From: Acidobacteriota bacterium
GTDB taxonomy: Bacteria; Acidobacteriota; Holophagae; Acanthopleuribacterales; Acanthopleuribacteraceae
Length of the DNA stretch: 64,000 nt
Direction of reading: 5' to 3'
NCBI GenBank assembly: GCA_020637335.1
Contig: JACJWC010000017.1
Location: forward strand, 1-64,000
The notes under the pieces are model-generated. The model worked only from the letters and a program-made list of their open reading frames with translations. It searched no databases and was not told the origin of the DNA. Below are positions 41,728 through 52,986 of this stretch, one piece after another. The first letter of the stretch is position 1, and every line of letters begins with the position of its first letter. Position numbers and translations under genes: made by a program.

Positions 41728-43224
41728 GTGAATGCTCGCCTTCTTTGGCTATTGCCTTTGCTTTTGGGGTTTCACCTTCTGGCTGCGACCTACTATGTGT
41801 CCACCACGGGAAACGATGGTGCAGACGGCAGTGCGGCCACACCATGGGCCTCGCCCGGTTTTGCTTCGCGTCAATTGGTGCCCGGTGACACGCTCATAAT
41901 TCTGGGCGGAACCTACATCCTCTCCGAATACGACGCGGATATCCTGATCCCGCCTTCCGGAACGCCCGCCAATTGGATCACCATTGAAGGGGAGCCCGGC
42001 AATACGCCAGTCCTGGCCGGACGGGACAACCTCTATAGCGCCGTTCTGCTGGATGGCAAACATTATCTGCACTTTCGCAACTTGGAAATTACCCATGACG
42101 AAACGGCCATGGGTGGTGCCATCTGGTTCCGCGAAGGCATCAATATGAGCGGCGCACCCTGCTCCAACCTGATCTTTGAGGACATCAATATCCATCATCT
42201 GGACGAGTTCGGCATTGATGCGGGCGATATTGAAAACGTCCAGTTCCTGAACTGTTCTGTGACCTACTGCGGATTTGGTTCACTGGGTGGACCTGAAGGC
42301 GCGGCTGGTGGATGGCGTAATGTGACGATTTCGGGTTGCGACCTGTCTTATAGCGGCCATTATTATCAGGGCGGTGATGGCTCCGTTCGGCCTTATGACC
42401 GACCCGACGGGTTTGGCATCGAGGCCAGTATCGGACCGATTCTGATTGAGGACACCGTCTTTGCCCATAATTACGGTGACGGTTTGGATTCTAAGGCGGC
42501 CAATACCACCATTCGCCGATGCATGATGGCCAACAATTCCTGTGATGGACTCAAGCTTTGGGGCGGCGGTAGCAGAGCGGAAAACTGCCTGATCTATGGG
42601 CGCGGAGACGGCAACCCCACTCCAACCCCTTGGTCGGCGATCGTCATTGGAACCACCCAGGCCAATGCGACTTTCGAATTGGTGAACCTGACCGTGGATG
42701 ACGCGCTGGGCCAGAACTACATTATGCATGCCCAATACGATGACAATTTCCCCATCCAGTTGACCGTACAAAACTGCATTTTCCGCGGATCGGGTCCAAA
42801 CTGCCCGATCTGGTTGCGGGACACGGTGGCGGTTACCTGGTTGCATAACACGTTTTATTTTCCGCAACTGACAGATTTCCTGGAACAAGGGGGCCAATAT
42901 TGGGGGCCGGGTAACATCGCCAGTTTGGGCAGCGAGAACCAAGCTGCGGATCCGCAGTTCCTCTCGCCAGCTTGGGGCGCGGCCGGTAATTATCATGTGG
43001 CGGAGCTGAGTCCGGTCATCGATTCGGGCCTCGCTGGGGGTGCGCCAATGGACGATTTGGAGGGCCATCAACGCGATGGGCAGCCCGACCGCGGCTGCTA
43101 CGAATCGGTCGATTGCACTGCGAGTTTCCTGGCCCAACTTCTCACCAGTCTGGCCGAAGGATCCTGGCCGCTGACCCACTCTGTGCTGGACTATGTTGGT
43201 TGGCTCAATGCCTGTTCAAACTAA
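41728..43224 (+). CDS. Secreted right-handed parallel beta-helix protein
   Basis: This 498-residue protein has a signal peptide (about 1-20, LLPLLLGFHLLAA). It begins with the typical YYVSTTGNDGADGS motif of PbH1/DUF1565-type proteins. Repeated beta-helix coils follow (NLIFEDINIHH, NVQFLNCSVTYCG, NVTISGCDLSYSG, LIEDTVFAHNYGDGLDSKA). The C-terminus has a CysN-type end. Many relatives are polysaccharide lyases or adhesins; the DGLDSKA region resembles pectate-lyase-9-like sites, but activity is not proven. GTG 41728 has GGAG five bases upstream. It is a single gene with no carbohydrate-utilisation neighbours. Confidence 0.87.
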   Translation: MNARLLWLLPLLLGFHLLAATYYVSTTGNDGADGSAATPWASPGFASRQLVPGDTLIILGGTYILSEYDADILIPPSGTPANWITIEGEPGNTPVLAGRDNLYSAVLLDGKHYLHFRNLEITHDETAMGGAIWFREGINMSGAPCSNLIFEDINIHHLDEFGIDAGDIENVQFLNCSVTYCGFGSLGGPEGAAGGWRNVTISGCDLSYSGHYYQGGDGSVRPYDRPDGFGIEASIGPILIEDTVFAHNYGDGLDSKAANTTIRRCMMANNSCDGLKLWGGGSRAENCLIYGRGDGNPTPTPWSAIVIGTTQANATFELVNLTVDDALGQNYIMHAQYDDNFPIQLTVQNCIFRGSGPNCPIWLRDTVAVTWLHNTFYFPQLTDFLEQGGQYWGPGNIASLGSENQAADPQFLSPAWGAAGNYHVAELSPVIDSGLAGGAPMDDLEGHQRDGQPDRGCYESVDCTASFLAQLLTSLAEGSWPLTHSVLDYVGWLNACSN

Positions 43225-43561
43225 AGTAATTCACGGTTTTTGCCTTTCCACAAACCCCCGTGCCCGGCCGCTTTTTTGCGGCCTTGAAATACTTCACCAT
43301 TCCAATCTTTTTTTTCGTTACAGTTCAAAACGGACTTGGCTATAACAAAGCGTCAAACTGGATAATATCTTCGTGATTTCGTGTCTTCGTGTGGGTTTAT
43401 CCACCTTGCTCTTTGTGTGCAGTGCAAATGCTTGTGAATGTCTCCATCGTAGTTAAAACCTTTTGGGTTGGCTTTTTTTTGGGGCAGCGGTTGGCTGATG
43501 GGGTGTGGATCTGCGAGAATGTGGGCAGATTCCTTGAACGATTCGGATTGTGGGGCTTGGC
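43225..43561. other. Gene-free gap before the SLC12-like transporter
   Basis: The 337 bp contain a GGCCGC/GCGGCC hairpin with a T6 loop (43266-43283), a possible weak terminator for the beta-helix gene. A trace of the TTCGTGTCTTCGTGTGG motif lies at about 43378-43396. No credible gene is seen. Confidence 0.5.
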
Positions 43562-45853
43562 ATGCATGTGCGTAAGTTTGGGACCGGACCCGTCTTTTTA
43601 ACCGCGATCGCGACCATTCTCGGTGCGGTCATGTTCCTGCGCTTTGGATATGCGGTCGCTCACGTTGGCGTGCTGGGCGTAGTCGGTATTATTTTGCTCG
43701 GTCACATGGTCACGATTCCGACCGCCATGGCCATTGCCGAAATTGCTACGAACCAGAAGGTTGAAGGCGGCGGTGAGTACTACATCATTTCGCGCTCTTT
43801 TGGGTTGACTGTTGGCGGGGCGATTGGTTTGGCCCTGTTCATGTCGCAAGCCATTTCCGCTTCGTTCTACATCATCGCTTTTGCCGAGAGTTTTACCCCG
43901 GTCATCCATTGGCTGCAGGATGCTTATGGCATAACCATTAGCGATAAACGCATCATCAGTGTTCCTGCCACTCTTGGCTTATCCGTGCTCATGCTAACCA
44001 AGGGCGCCAATATGGGCATGAAGGTCCTTTACGGTGTGGTTGCTGTATTGGGCATTTCGATTCTGTGTTTTTTCCTGGGCAATCCTTTGACCGAAACGCC
44101 TCGGGACATGGAGTACATCACTCGGACCGTGGCCAACCCCGATCCGTTCTTCTATGTATTTGCTATATGTTTTCCCGCTTTTACAGGCATGACAGCGGGT
44201 GTTGGGTTGAGCGGCGATTTAAAGCGGCCCAAGAAATCCATCCCACTAGGAACGCTCTCGGCCACCTTGTGCGGCATGGTGATTTACCTGTTGCTGGCCT
44301 TCAAATTGGGCTATTGCGCTGAACCCGATGCGTTGGCGGGCGATCAACTCATCATGTCGCGTATTTCGGTCTGGGGTCCAATCATCCCAATTGGTTTGGC
44401 CTGTGCCACGTTCAGTTCTGCTGTTGGGTCCATTATGGTCGCGCCGCGCACCTTACAGGCGATTGGTTCGGACGAGCTGCTGTCGCCGGGTGTGAACCGT
44501 TGGTTGAGTGCGGGTCGCGGCGCGAGTTCGGAACCGTTTAACGCTTCGGTGGTGGCCTGTTTGATCGCTTTGGTTTTTGTCGCGGCGGGCGATGTGAACT
44601 CGGTCGCTGAGATTATTTCCATGTTCTTTATGCTGACCTACGGCTCGATTTGTTTGATTAGTTTTTTAGAACATTTCGCCGCAGACCCGTCCTACCGGCC
44701 AACCTTTAACTCGCGTTGGTACATCTCACTGCTCGGAGCCCTGGCCTGTTTCTGGTTGATGTTCAAGATGAACGGTTTGTATGCCTTTTTCTCGCTCGTC
44801 ATCATGGTAGGCATTTACCTGTTGATCAGCTTCACCAACCCGGAAAAAGCCGGGATGGCCGCCATTTTCCAGGGTGTTATCTTTCAGCTGAGCCGTAAAT
44901 TGCAGATTTTCCTGCAGAACGCGCAACATGGGCCGGGTGAGCTGAATTGGCGACCTTCGGTGGTGTGCATCTCAGAAAATACATTTAAACGGACCTCGGC
45001 CATGGAGATCCTGCGCTGGATGTCGCATCACTACGGGTTTGGCACGTATATCCATTTCCATCGCGGTTACCTCTCGAAGGCGACCAAAGCCGAAGCGGAT
45101 GCTTTGATGGAACGTCTGATTCGCCTGGCCCGGGCGGGGCACAGTCGCGTCTTTGTCGATACGATGGTCAGTCCCAGTGAAACCTCGGCGATTTCTCAAG
45201 TGATTCAGCTTCCCGGTGTTTCGGGTCATGAGAATAATGGATTGCTGCTCGAGTTCAGTAAGGTCCATCCTGAAGACCTGGATACGGTCGTTTCCAATGC
45301 GCCGTTGATTGTGGCCAACCAACTGGATTTGTACGTGTTGGGCAGTTCTGAACGCAAGTTTGGTTACCACCGCGAGATTCACATTTGGATTACCCGCCAG
45401 GACGAGGAAAACGCCAACTTGATGATTCTTTTGGGTTATATCCTTCTGGGTGATCCGGAATGGTCGCATGGGATGGTTAAGATTTTTGCGACATATCCGG
45501 AATCGCGTTTAGGTGAGGAAGAGTCTCGGCTGCGCAAGCAGATCCGGGCCGGTCGTTTGCCAATTTCCCAACACAATATCCGCATGATTGCCCAAACCGA
45601 ACAGACCGATATTCGCGACCTGGTCAATCACCACTCCCAGGATGCGGATTTAGTGATTCTAGGCTTCCGCTACGAACTGCTGAAACATGTCGGCAAGGAA
45701 CTGTTCCTGGGTTTTGACGAAGTTGGGGACATTCTGTTTGTGCGGGCCAGTGGCCAGAAAATGCTGGCCACGGAGAAGGAAATGGGCGAGTTGACCCAAA
45801 CCTTGGGTGAGGAGGAATTGGTCCGCGCGCTAGACGAAGGCAAACCTACTTGA
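43562..45853 (+). CDS. SLC12-like (cation-chloride cotransporter type) APC permease
   Basis: This 763-residue protein has a 12-span APC transporter domain (about 1-430). It starts with [20 protein letters not shown], the hallmark of cation-chloride cotransporters, and includes [14 protein letters not shown] cytoplasmic C-terminal domain of about 330 residues follows, corresponding to the SLC12 C-terminal region, with [18 protein letters not shown] and [10 protein letters not shown] resembling a USP-like fold. Eukaryotic relatives move Na, K and Cl; bacterial members are poorly known. I chose ATG 43562 (GGGG upstream); GTG 43550 is possible. The end overlaps the convergent ATPase gene by eight bases. 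Confidence 0.85.
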   Translation: MHVRKFGTGPVFLTAIATILGAVMFLRFGYAVAHVGVLGVVGIILLGHMVTIPTAMAIAEIATNQKVEGGGEYYIISRSFGLTVGGAIGLALFMSQAISASFYIIAFAESFTPVIHWLQDAYGITISDKRIISVPATLGLSVLMLTKGANMGMKVLYGVVAVLGISILCFFLGNPLTETPRDMEYITRTVANPDPFFYVFAICFPAFTGMTAGVGLSGDLKRPKKSIPLGTLSATLCGMVIYLLLAFKLGYCAEPDALAGDQLIMSRISVWGPIIPIGLACATFSSAVGSIMVAPRTLQAIGSDELLSPGVNRWLSAGRGASSEPFNASVVACLIALVFVAAGDVNSVAEIISMFFMLTYGSICLISFLEHFAADPSYRPTFNSRWYISLLGALACFWLMFKMNGLYAFFSLVIMVGIYLLISFTNPEKAGMAAIFQGVIFQLSRKLQIFLQNAQHGPGELNWRPSVVCISENTFKRTSAMEILRWMSHHYGFGTYIHFHRGYLSKATKAEADALMERLIRLARAGHSRVFVDTMVSPSETSAISQVIQLPGVSGHENNGLLLEFSKVHPEDLDTVVSNAPLIVANQLDLYVLGSSERKFGYHREIHIWITRQDEENANLMILLGYILLGDPEWSHGMVKIFATYPESRLGEEESRLRKQIRAGRLPISQHNIRMIAQTEQTDIRDLVNHHSQDADLVILGFRYELLKHVGKELFLGFDEVGDILFVRASGQKMLATEKEMGELTQTLGEEELVRALDEGKPT

Positions 45854-47396
45854 GCAGGCTGCCCAATAAACCGCGAAACACTTTGCGGCCAACCTGACTG
45901 CCAAAGGATCGGGCGGCACTTTTGAAGAAGGCTTCGGTTACCGATTGACCGCCCGAACGGCTCGTACGGGTTGTGCGTTCGGTGCGCGTGGATCGTTCCG
46001 GTTCGCGTCGAGTCCGGCTCGTTTCGCGTTCTGCAGGACGGCTTGACGCGCGGCTGGTGCGGGCCTCGCGTTCTTCGGCTTGTGCGCGTTTGGCGGCTTC
46101 GGCTTCGGCCTCCGCCTGTTCAGCGCGTTTGGTCAGTTCTTCGTAGGCGGAATGGCGGTCCAACATTTGATCGTAGCGTCCGGCGAGAGGAGAGCCGGCA
46201 ATTAGCTTTTTAACTGCATCAGGTGGAATCGGGCCAATTTGACTCTGAGGCGGGCGAATCAAAACCCGTTCGACTGGCGTAGGTGCGCCTTTTTCGTCCA
46301 ACATGGAAACCAAAGCTTCGCCGATACCCAGTTGGGTAATGACTTCTTCCGTGTTGAGTTTGGGGTTGGGCCGGAAGGTGCGGGCTGCTGTTTTTATGGC
46401 TTGTTGGTCGCGCGGGGTAAATGCGCGCAGGGCGTGTTGGATGCGCAGGCCCAATTGGCCCAAGACCTCGTCGGGTACATCATCGGGGTTCTGCGAAATG
46501 AAATAAACACCGACCCCCTTGGATCGGATCAGGCGCACGACCTGTTCAATTTTGTCGACGACGGATTTGGGCGTCTCATCGAAGAGCAAATGCGCTTCAT
46601 CAAAGAAAAAAACCAATTTCGGTTTTTCGGGATCGCCGATTTCGGGCAGGGTTTCAAACAGTTCGGAGAGCAGCCAGAGCAGGAAGGAGGCGTAAAGGCG
46701 CGGTGATTTGGAGAAGAGGATGTTAGCGTTGAGGATGCTGATCACGCCACGTCCACCAAAATCGGTGTGCATCAGGTCATCCAACTTGAGGGCGGGTTCG
46801 GCAAAAAAATGTTCGGCGCCTTGCTCTTCGAGTACCAGTAATTTCCGTTGGATGGCGCCTACGGTGGTGCGTGAAATGTTGCCATAACGCGCAGAGAGTG
46901 CTTTGGCTTCTTCGGCCATCCAGGCCAGAAGGGCTTGGAGGTCTTTGAGGTCGAGTAGGAGTAACCCTTCTTCATCCGAAATTTTAAAGGCCGAATACAG
47001 AACCCCTTCCTGCACGTCGTTCAGGCCGAGCATATTGGCCAAAAGCAGCGGCCCAATTTCGGAAAGGGTGGTGCGAACGGGATGTCCAATAGTCGCATGT
47101 AAATCCCAGAATAAACAGGGGTTCCCTTGGGGTTGGAACTGGGTTAGCCCAATTTTGGCCAAGCGTTTCTCAATTTTTTCGTTGGGCTGAATAGCTTGTG
47201 CCAGGCCACTGAGATCGCCTTTGACATCGGCCAGGAAGACGGGCACACCAGCCTGGGAAAAGCTTTCGGCCAGGACTTGAAGGGTGACGGTTTTACCGGT
47301 GCCGGTTGCCCCTGCGATGAGGCCGTGCCGGTTGGCCATTTTGAGTAACGCTTCACAGAGCCCCGATTCGGAGCCGCCAATTACCAAATTCTGCAT
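45846..47396 (-). CDS. HerA/YjgR-like ATPase (DUF853)
   Basis: This 516-residue P-loop ATPase has Walker [12 protein letters not shown] at about 28-38, Walker [14 protein letters not shown], and the family segment [14 protein letters not shown]. The long middle region is typical of YjgR/DUF853. The C-terminal 90 residues are Arg/Glu/Ser-rich, low-complexity and probably disordered (for example [18 protein letters not shown]). The family is related to HerA/FtsK-type DNA or protein translocases, but the cellular role of YjgR is not established. GGAGG precedes ATG 47396. No nurA-like nuclease is adjacent, so a HerA-NurA repair pair is not indicated. Confidence 0.88.
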   Translation of the reverse strand: MQNLVIGGSESGLCEALLKMANRHGLIAGATGTGKTVTLQVLAESFSQAGVPVFLADVKGDLSGLAQAIQPNEKIEKRLAKIGLTQFQPQGNPCLFWDLHATIGHPVRTTLSEIGPLLLANMLGLNDVQEGVLYSAFKISDEEGLLLLDLKDLQALLAWMAEEAKALSARYGNISRTTVGAIQRKLLVLEEQGAEHFFAEPALKLDDLMHTDFGGRGVISILNANILFSKSPRLYASFLLWLLSELFETLPEIGDPEKPKLVFFFDEAHLLFDETPKSVVDKIEQVVRLIRSKGVGVYFISQNPDDVPDEVLGQLGLRIQHALRAFTPRDQQAIKTAARTFRPNPKLNTEEVITQLGIGEALVSMLDEKGAPTPVERVLIRPPQSQIGPIPPDAVKKLIAGSPLAGRYDQMLDRHSAYEELTKRAEQAEAEAEAAKRAQAEEREARTSRASSRPAERETSRTRREPERSTRTERTTRTSRSGGQSVTEAFFKSAARSFGSQVGRKVFRGLLGSLLK

Positions 47397-47511
47397 GATT
47401 TCCTCCGTTGCCTATTCTAACCTGGGTCAGATCCCGACCCGTTTGTGTAAAATGGAATTGAGAATTTTCGAATATTTCCGATAGGGATGGTATCCCCTTT
47501 TTGAGGTTGCA

Positions 47512-50490
47512 GTGGCTGAGCCTTGGCAGACCTACCTAGAAACGAATAACCGCCCGCTTTTCTGCTTGGATGAGCGGATGAACTGTGTTTATGCCAATCG
47601 TCAGGCGGTGTCTGCGCTCAATGTAAGCGGTGTGAATGACCCTGAATGGCAAAAAATTGAGCAGGCCATTCGAGAGCACGGCTGGGAGCAAGCACTTCTG
47701 GAGGGTCCTTCTGGGTCCGGCCCGTTGCGCTTACAGGCCTGGCCGCAAGTCGAGAATTGGCCTTTGGTGCTGGAAATTCTATCCGATGCCAAAATTCCGA
47801 TTGAGCGTGAAACTCAATGGTTGAAGTATGCCCTGGAAGCATCGGGCATGGGCGTTTGGAGTTGGAACCAACAGGATAACAAGGTCTTATGGAGCGAGCA
47901 GGTTGAAGCTATTTTTGGCCTGAAGCCGCGGACTTTTCCAGGCACGTTTGACGCGTATTGTCAGTTGGTTCATCCCGCTGATTTAGAAATGGTCCTTCAG
48001 CGGGTTCAGGAGAGCATGGCGCAAGGCAAGCAGTACACGATCGAGCACCGGGCCGTGCGACCGGACGGCAGCATCCGCTGGATTTGGGCCGTTGGCAAAG
48101 TGCGATTCGACGCGCAGGGCAAGGCCAACGGCATGCTCGGTGCCGTCCTGGATATTTCGCCCCGCAAGCATTTGGAAGCCATGTTGGCCTTGATCAGTCG
48201 GTCTAATGTGGAGAGTCACCCGCAAGGCTTCTTTGAAGGCCTTTTGGATTTGGTCAAGCAAGCCTTGGACTGTGAATCGGCGATTGTGGCCTTGTCTGAG
48301 CCGAGCGATCCACCGCGATTAAAATTGGAATGCGGTCTTGGCATTCATGAAAAATGGGCAGGGGCGTTGCTTCCGTTGGATGCGGAGCCATGGTCAGAAG
48401 TTCTAACCCAGACGCATTTGGTCGTGGCGCAAGGGGCAGAATCGTGCGGCGATCTTTTGCTCAAAGAACAGCAGGCCCAAGCTTTTGCCGGGGTGACTCT
48501 GATCGATGGTGATGGCCAAATTTTGGGTATTTTGGCGGCATTTTCACGGAACCCGTTTGCGCAGATCCAAACCGTTCGTATCCTTTTAGAAGTGATTGCC
48601 TCACGCGCAGCACGCGATATTGAGCGGGCGCATTACCTCAAGACCCTGCAGAACCAATCCTTACTGCTGGAGATCACGCAAAAAACAGCCCAAATTGGGG
48701 GCTGGCAGTGGGATCTTGAGCGCGAGCGGTTTTTTTGGACCAGTGAGACCTTTCAAATCCACCGGATTCCGGCGGGACAAGCGCCCAATTTTGAGGAGCT
48801 CTTGCGGATTTACACGGTGTCCAGCAGGCAACTGTTGCGCTACCACTGGCAGGAGGCACTGGAGACGGGACGTGCCTTTGAAATTGACCTGGAGCTGGAT
48901 TTCAAGGAAGGCTCTCACTGGGTGCGTTGGCGCGGGGTTCCGACTCTGAAACAGGGAGAAATCCTCGCGTTCCACGGATCCGTTCAGGATATTCAGAAAA
49001 ACAAACTGGCTCATTTTGAGAAGGATCGGTTGGTAGCCATCATTCGCGCCATGCCCGACTGTGTCGGTATTTGTGATGCGGCTGGCTTGCTCATGTACCT
49101 CAATCCGGCGGGCCGGCAATTTTTGGGGCTCAAGGCCAACGAAGCGCTAAACCGGCCGTTGCGCACTTATCAACCCGACTCCGAGTACGAGCGGTACGTG
49201 ACGGTCATGTTGCCCGAGGCTGAACGGGAAGGCAGTTGGAGTGGCGAATCGATCTTCATTGATTCGGCCGGTGAAGAGGTTCCAGTTTCGCTGACGCTTT
49301 TGGCACATCGGGACCCGGCTGGAAAAATCGCTTTCCACTCGCTTTTGATTCGCGATTTACGGGCCAAGCGGATCCTGGAAACCCAACTGTTACAGTCCTC
49401 GCGAGTGGAAGCGTTGGGCCGATTAGCCGGTGGAATTGCCCATGATTTTAACAATCTCCTGACTTCCATCATGGGTTTTGCGGACTTGCTGGCCGAGTTT
49501 GTGCCGCAGGGCACTGGAAAGTCGTACCTGGAGCAATTGGTCTACGCCATTGAACGGGGCGCATCGCTCACTGGCCGACTCTTGGCATTTGCGCGCAAAC
49601 AGGTGGTCAACCGCAAAAATTGTTATGTCAACGAGTTGGTGAAAAGTGCCGCGGATATGCTGGGCCGATTATTGGGCGAGGATGTTTCCTTGCGTTTAGA
49701 ATTGGCCACGGATATCCCGACCATGAAGGCAGATCCCTTCCAATTTGAACAGGTCTTGATGAACCTGTGCCTCAATGCGCGTGATGCCTTGCCCCAAGGC
49801 GGCGAGATCGTGGTTCGCACCCGCCTGATCGAGGAGCCCAACGGTCATTGGGTGCAGATGTCCGTCATCGATGAAGGGGTGGGCATGCCGGCTGAGGTCT
49901 TGGAAAAAGTGTATGAACCGTTTTTCACGACCAAGCCGATGGGTAAGGGAACAGGCCTGGGTTTGGCGGTTTGTCACGGGATCCTGTCCCAAAACAAAGG
50001 CCGGATTGAAGTCACTTCCACGGTCGGGGCGGGCACGCAGGTGGTCACCTATTGGCCGCTCAGTGGTGAGTCGCCCAGTGACCGGATCCAAACCTCTGAA
50101 CTACCCCGTTTTGGTAAAGAACGAATCCTTTTGGTGGAAGATGAACCGATGATTCGCGAACTTATCCATAACCTGTTGCAGAAGCTGGGTTACCAGGTCA
50201 CTATTGCCGAGAATGGGCAAGTTGCATCCGAAATCGCACAGGCGCATGTTTTTGATTTAATTGTGACCGACGTGGTCATGCCGAAGATGGGCGGTCTGGA
50301 ACTGGCCAATCTTGTGCGGGAGCAGAATCCGGACCAAAAAATCTTGTTTATGAGCGGTTACACCGACCGCACGACTCAAGACCCTGCTTTCCTGGACGTT
50401 TCCTCTTTTTTTATGGCCAAACCCTTTCATGTCAATGCGTTGGCGTCCATGATTGGGCGGATTATGGAAGGCAAGGAACCGGGTTTTTAA
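47512..50490 (+). CDS. Large hybrid histidine kinase with PAS and GAF domains and receiver
   Basis: This 992-residue cytoplasmic protein has a short N-terminal PAS-like part and a PAS_3 domain (about 105-225, [18 protein letters not shown]). A GAF-like domain follows (about 235-375), then two more PAS domains (about 390-500 and 510-625). The HisKA domain has His644 ([17 protein letters not shown]). The HATPase shows [15 protein letters not shown] and [11 protein letters not shown], and the receiver has Asp920 ([13 protein letters not shown]). There are no membrane spans. The start is GTG 47512 with GAGG upstream. No partner regulator is adjacent. It is probably an intracellular multi-signal sensor, since GAF and PAS bind small ligands or redox cofactors; the signal is not known. 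Confidence 0.92.
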   Translation: MAEPWQTYLETNNRPLFCLDERMNCVYANRQAVSALNVSGVNDPEWQKIEQAIREHGWEQALLEGPSGSGPLRLQAWPQVENWPLVLEILSDAKIPIERETQWLKYALEASGMGVWSWNQQDNKVLWSEQVEAIFGLKPRTFPGTFDAYCQLVHPADLEMVLQRVQESMAQGKQYTIEHRAVRPDGSIRWIWAVGKVRFDAQGKANGMLGAVLDISPRKHLEAMLALISRSNVESHPQGFFEGLLDLVKQALDCESAIVALSEPSDPPRLKLECGLGIHEKWAGALLPLDAEPWSEVLTQTHLVVAQGAESCGDLLLKEQQAQAFAGVTLIDGDGQILGILAAFSRNPFAQIQTVRILLEVIASRAARDIERAHYLKTLQNQSLLLEITQKTAQIGGWQWDLERERFFWTSETFQIHRIPAGQAPNFEELLRIYTVSSRQLLRYHWQEALETGRAFEIDLELDFKEGSHWVRWRGVPTLKQGEILAFHGSVQDIQKNKLAHFEKDRLVAIIRAMPDCVGICDAAGLLMYLNPAGRQFLGLKANEALNRPLRTYQPDSEYERYVTVMLPEAEREGSWSGESIFIDSAGEEVPVSLTLLAHRDPAGKIAFHSLLIRDLRAKRILETQLLQSSRVEALGRLAGGIAHDFNNLLTSIMGFADLLAEFVPQGTGKSYLEQLVYAIERGASLTGRLLAFARKQVVNRKNCYVNELVKSAADMLGRLLGEDVSLRLELATDIPTMKADPFQFEQVLMNLCLNARDALPQGGEIVVRTRLIEEPNGHWVQMSVIDEGVGMPAEVLEKVYEPFFTTKPMGKGTGLGLAVCHGILSQNKGRIEVTSTVGAGTQVVTYWPLSGESPSDRIQTSELPRFGKERILLVEDEPMIRELIHNLLQKLGYQVTIAENGQVASEIAQAHVFDLIVTDVVMPKMGGLELANLVREQNPDQKILFMSGYTDRTTQDPAFLDVSSFFMAKPFHVNALASMIGRIMEGKEPGF

Positions 50491-50491
50491 G

Positions 50492-50517
50492 GGATCGGGC
50501 GGTGTTCCACCCGATCC
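50492..50517. terminator. Hairpin between convergent genes
   Basis: GGATCGGG (50492-50499) pairs with CCCGATCC (50510-50517). There is no T-run, so termination is uncertain, but the position between two convergent stop codons fits. Confidence 0.45.
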
Positions 50518-50530
50518 GAAATCTTGGGGT

Positions 50531-52192
50531 CTACAGTTTGGGGTAGATCGGTTTGATATCGACCGGGATATCGGCAAATCCATCTGTAATGGCTTTAACT
50601 TCTTCCGGCATGATGGCGTATTGGGCCAGGAAGGCCTTGGCGGCATCGTAGTCGCCAAGCGCCTGGATCATACAGACTTTATTGACCAGACTGCGGGTTG
50701 CTTCGACCATTTTCTCGAAGTTAACCGAATAACTTTTCGACTCCGCGTTGTAGCTGAACGCGCCCATTTCCTTCAGGTAGTTGTATTGGAAGGCCGCACC
50801 GCCACCATGTGATTCGTGGACACCAAAGCGCATGGAACGGAACAGGCCGGCAAAGTAGGTGGCTAGCAGTTTGTCCCGGTCCGCTGCGGGCATATCGCCG
50901 CGTTCCATGAGGAAGAGCAGGTTGTAGACGCCCATGATATCGGCCTTGCCTTCTTCAATCTTGGAATAGGTTTCCTGAAGGCGTGCACTCACGGTGGTTT
51001 CCTGGCCATCTACCGTAATGGTGCCGGGTCCGAGTCCGTGGGACAGTTCGTGGAAAAGCACTTCGTTAAAGAAATAATCAAAGTTGAGCAGTGCGCGTTG
51101 GTCTTCGGCCAGAACGCGTTGACCGATCGGGATCAGAATCTGGTCGTATTTGGCGTGCATGACGTTTTTGAGCATGACCTTTTTGGAACCTTTGAGTTCA
51201 CGCACCTTTTCGTCGTTGGGTAAATTGAATGCAATCGTTTGAACGCCGGGCCGGTTATCACCCCCACCCATGACTTGATCGACGACGGCCAGTGGCGATT
51301 CACTGCCGCGTTTAAAGTTTTTGTGCTCATCAGGGATTGGCAGGTTCTTCTCAAAGTCCGGCAGCATGGATTTGTAACGATCCAATTTGGCCGATTCTTC
51401 GGGGTTCCGCACGGTTAAAAAGATCTCGAAAAACGTTTTCAATTCAAACAGGCTGTCGGTGTAGACCTCATAGGGACCAATTGCAACTTCGATTTCGCCA
51501 TTCAAATCCATCCAGGCCATTTCGGATTCCTGGTAGTCATCGGTGCGGAAGGCTGTGGCCCGCAGGGTCAGGAATTTTTTGAGATTTTCGTTTTCGGTGA
51601 GGGCAGCTGCTTCTTCCAGGATTTTCGCTGCGGCCTCAATTTCGCCGGCATAGGCCATCGAATAAGGAACGGCAACGAGCCCTTCTGCTGTGCGTTGAAT
51701 TACGGTGTAAGGACTGCGAAAAGCGGCTTCTTGATCGGGATGATCGGTGACCCACTGCTCAAATTCCTCTTTGATCAAGTCGCTGGGATAAACGCCAGCA
51801 CCCAAGGGGCGCGGGGTTGTGCCATAAAACGGTTCGTTGTGTTTCAAGGTATCCCACGGTCCAAAATGCAGGTCAAACATGGCCAGAACGGATGCTTTAT
51901 TCGGCAGTTGACTGGCTTCGATTTCCGCCCGAATTTCGGGGTTTTTGGCATAGGTTTGTTTCAGATAGATGGAATCGATGAGCGGACCCAACTCGGCGAG
52001 TTTGGAAAGGGTTGCCCGTTCGGAAGGTTTCATAAAGCTCAGATCGACCTGCATCTCGGTGGGTGCGAACTTGGCGACTTCTTGGGCTAAAGTGTCTGTT
52101 TTGGGTTGGGTTTGAGTGGTTTGCGTGTCTGAATTGGATTTTTGGCCGCAGGCCATACAGGCCAGAATGAGGCAACAACTTATCAATCGCAT
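50531..52192 (-). CDS. Exported M49-like zinc metallopeptidase
   Basis: This 553-residue protein has a lipoprotein-like signal (MRLISCCLILACMACG) and a Thr/Gln-rich linker. A body resembling bacterial dipeptidyl-peptidase III relatives follows. The zinc site is HELSHGLGPG at 381-390, with the third ligand likely in IEEGKADIMG (about 412-421). In this branch the motif is HExxH, not the HExxxH of animal DPP III. It probably removes dipeptides from short peptides in the periplasm or at the outer surface. ATG 52192 has AAGGAG upstream and leads into the lipoprotein signal; an earlier start 33 codons upstream would bury it. It follows the rhomboid gene by 19 bp. Confidence 0.87.
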   Translation of the reverse strand: MRLISCCLILACMACGQKSNSDTQTTQTQPKTDTLAQEVAKFAPTEMQVDLSFMKPSERATLSKLAELGPLIDSIYLKQTYAKNPEIRAEIEASQLPNKASVLAMFDLHFGPWDTLKHNEPFYGTTPRPLGAGVYPSDLIKEEFEQWVTDHPDQEAAFRSPYTVIQRTAEGLVAVPYSMAYAGEIEAAAKILEEAAALTENENLKKFLTLRATAFRTDDYQESEMAWMDLNGEIEVAIGPYEVYTDSLFELKTFFEIFLTVRNPEESAKLDRYKSMLPDFEKNLPIPDEHKNFKRGSESPLAVVDQVMGGGDNRPGVQTIAFNLPNDEKVRELKGSKKVMLKNVMHAKYDQILIPIGQRVLAEDQRALLNFDYFFNEVLFHELSHGLGPGTITVDGQETTVSARLQETYSKIEEGKADIMGVYNLLFLMERGDMPAADRDKLLATYFAGLFRSMRFGVHESHGGGAAFQYNYLKEMGAFSYNAESKSYSVNFEKMVEATRSLVNKVCMIQALGDYDAAKAFLAQYAIMPEEVKAITDGFADIPVDIKPIYPKL

Positions 52193-52211
52193 CGTGTCTC
52201 CTTGTAGTGGG

Positions 52212-52922
52212 TTAATCATTCCAGCTTCGTCCGCCTTGAACCGTTTTGAAGCGGTGGCGTGAGCTGGGTTTTTGTTTTTGGGCATAGGCAATCAGGCTGC
52301 CGCAGACGAATCCACCCAAATGGGCCAGGACGGCAACTGGTGAGAGCTTGGCAATCATCTCCGGGATGCCAACCAGGACCTGCGAGGCGATCCAAAGGAT
52401 AACTAAGGCCAAAATGGGTGCGCGGAAATCGTGGCTCTTGCCCAAGAATCGGAATTTCAGTTGGAACATATGATTGTGGAACCAGACGCCATAGGCACCT
52501 AACATGCCAGAAATGGCGCCGCTGGCGCCGATGACAGGTGCACTGGATTCCGTATTAAACAGCACGTGTGTTGCAAAGCCGGCAGCCCCGCAAGCCAGGT
52601 AGAAAAAGAAAAAACCGAGGCTGCCCATGCGCGCCTCTAAATTTCGGGCAGTGAACCAGAAAAAAAGCGCGTTCCAAAAGATATGGCCAAAATTGGCGTG
52701 CAGGAAAAGGGCCCAAATCAGGCTCAACCAGGCTGGCACATGTTGGGGAAAATTCTCGGGCGCAAACCATTGTTGCGGGATGACGCCGCCCAACGAAAAC
52801 GCATTGCCGGGCCCACCTGTCACGCGGTAGGTGGCCAGAAACGAGAGCACCATCAAGCTGAGCAGGATGTAGGTTACTTTGCGCGAACCCCGTAACAGGG
52901 TTTGATCACCAATAAAGAACAT
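52212..52922 (-). CDS. Rhomboid family intramembrane serine protease
   Basis: This 236-residue inner-membrane protein has six or seven spans. The catalytic Ser134 is in the GASGAISG motif and the catalytic His201 in LAHLGGF. The oxyanion segment HANFGHIFWN (75-84) supplies His80 and Asn84. It cleaves transmembrane substrates within the bilayer. The frame continues 46 codons upstream into the end of the next gene; ATG 52922 has GGAG eight bases before it and fits the usual length. It is co-directional with the peptidase (19-bp gap) and the FHA/transglycosylase gene upstream. Confidence 0.9.
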   Translation of the reverse strand: MFFIGDQTLLRGSRKVTYILLSLMVLSFLATYRVTGGPGNAFSLGGVIPQQWFAPENFPQHVPAWLSLIWALFLHANFGHIFWNALFFWFTARNLEARMGSLGFFFFYLACGAAGFATHVLFNTESSAPVIGASGAISGMLGAYGVWFHNHMFQLKFRFLGKSHDFRAPILALVILWIASQVLVGIPEMIAKLSPVAVLAHLGGFVCGSLIAYAQKQKPSSRHRFKTVQGGRSWND

Positions 52923-52986
52923 CGCCAAAACTCCGGGCCATAGACTAGCATGAACCGTGCTTGGGTTGGGCCAAGCGATTGTAACT

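Noticed and set aside
45846..47396. HerA-NurA type DNA-end resection or HerA-based defence system
   Set aside because: The ATPase is of the YjgR/DUF853 branch and has no adjacent nuclease, SIR2 or DUF4297 partner. Its neighbours are a transporter and a histidine kinase.
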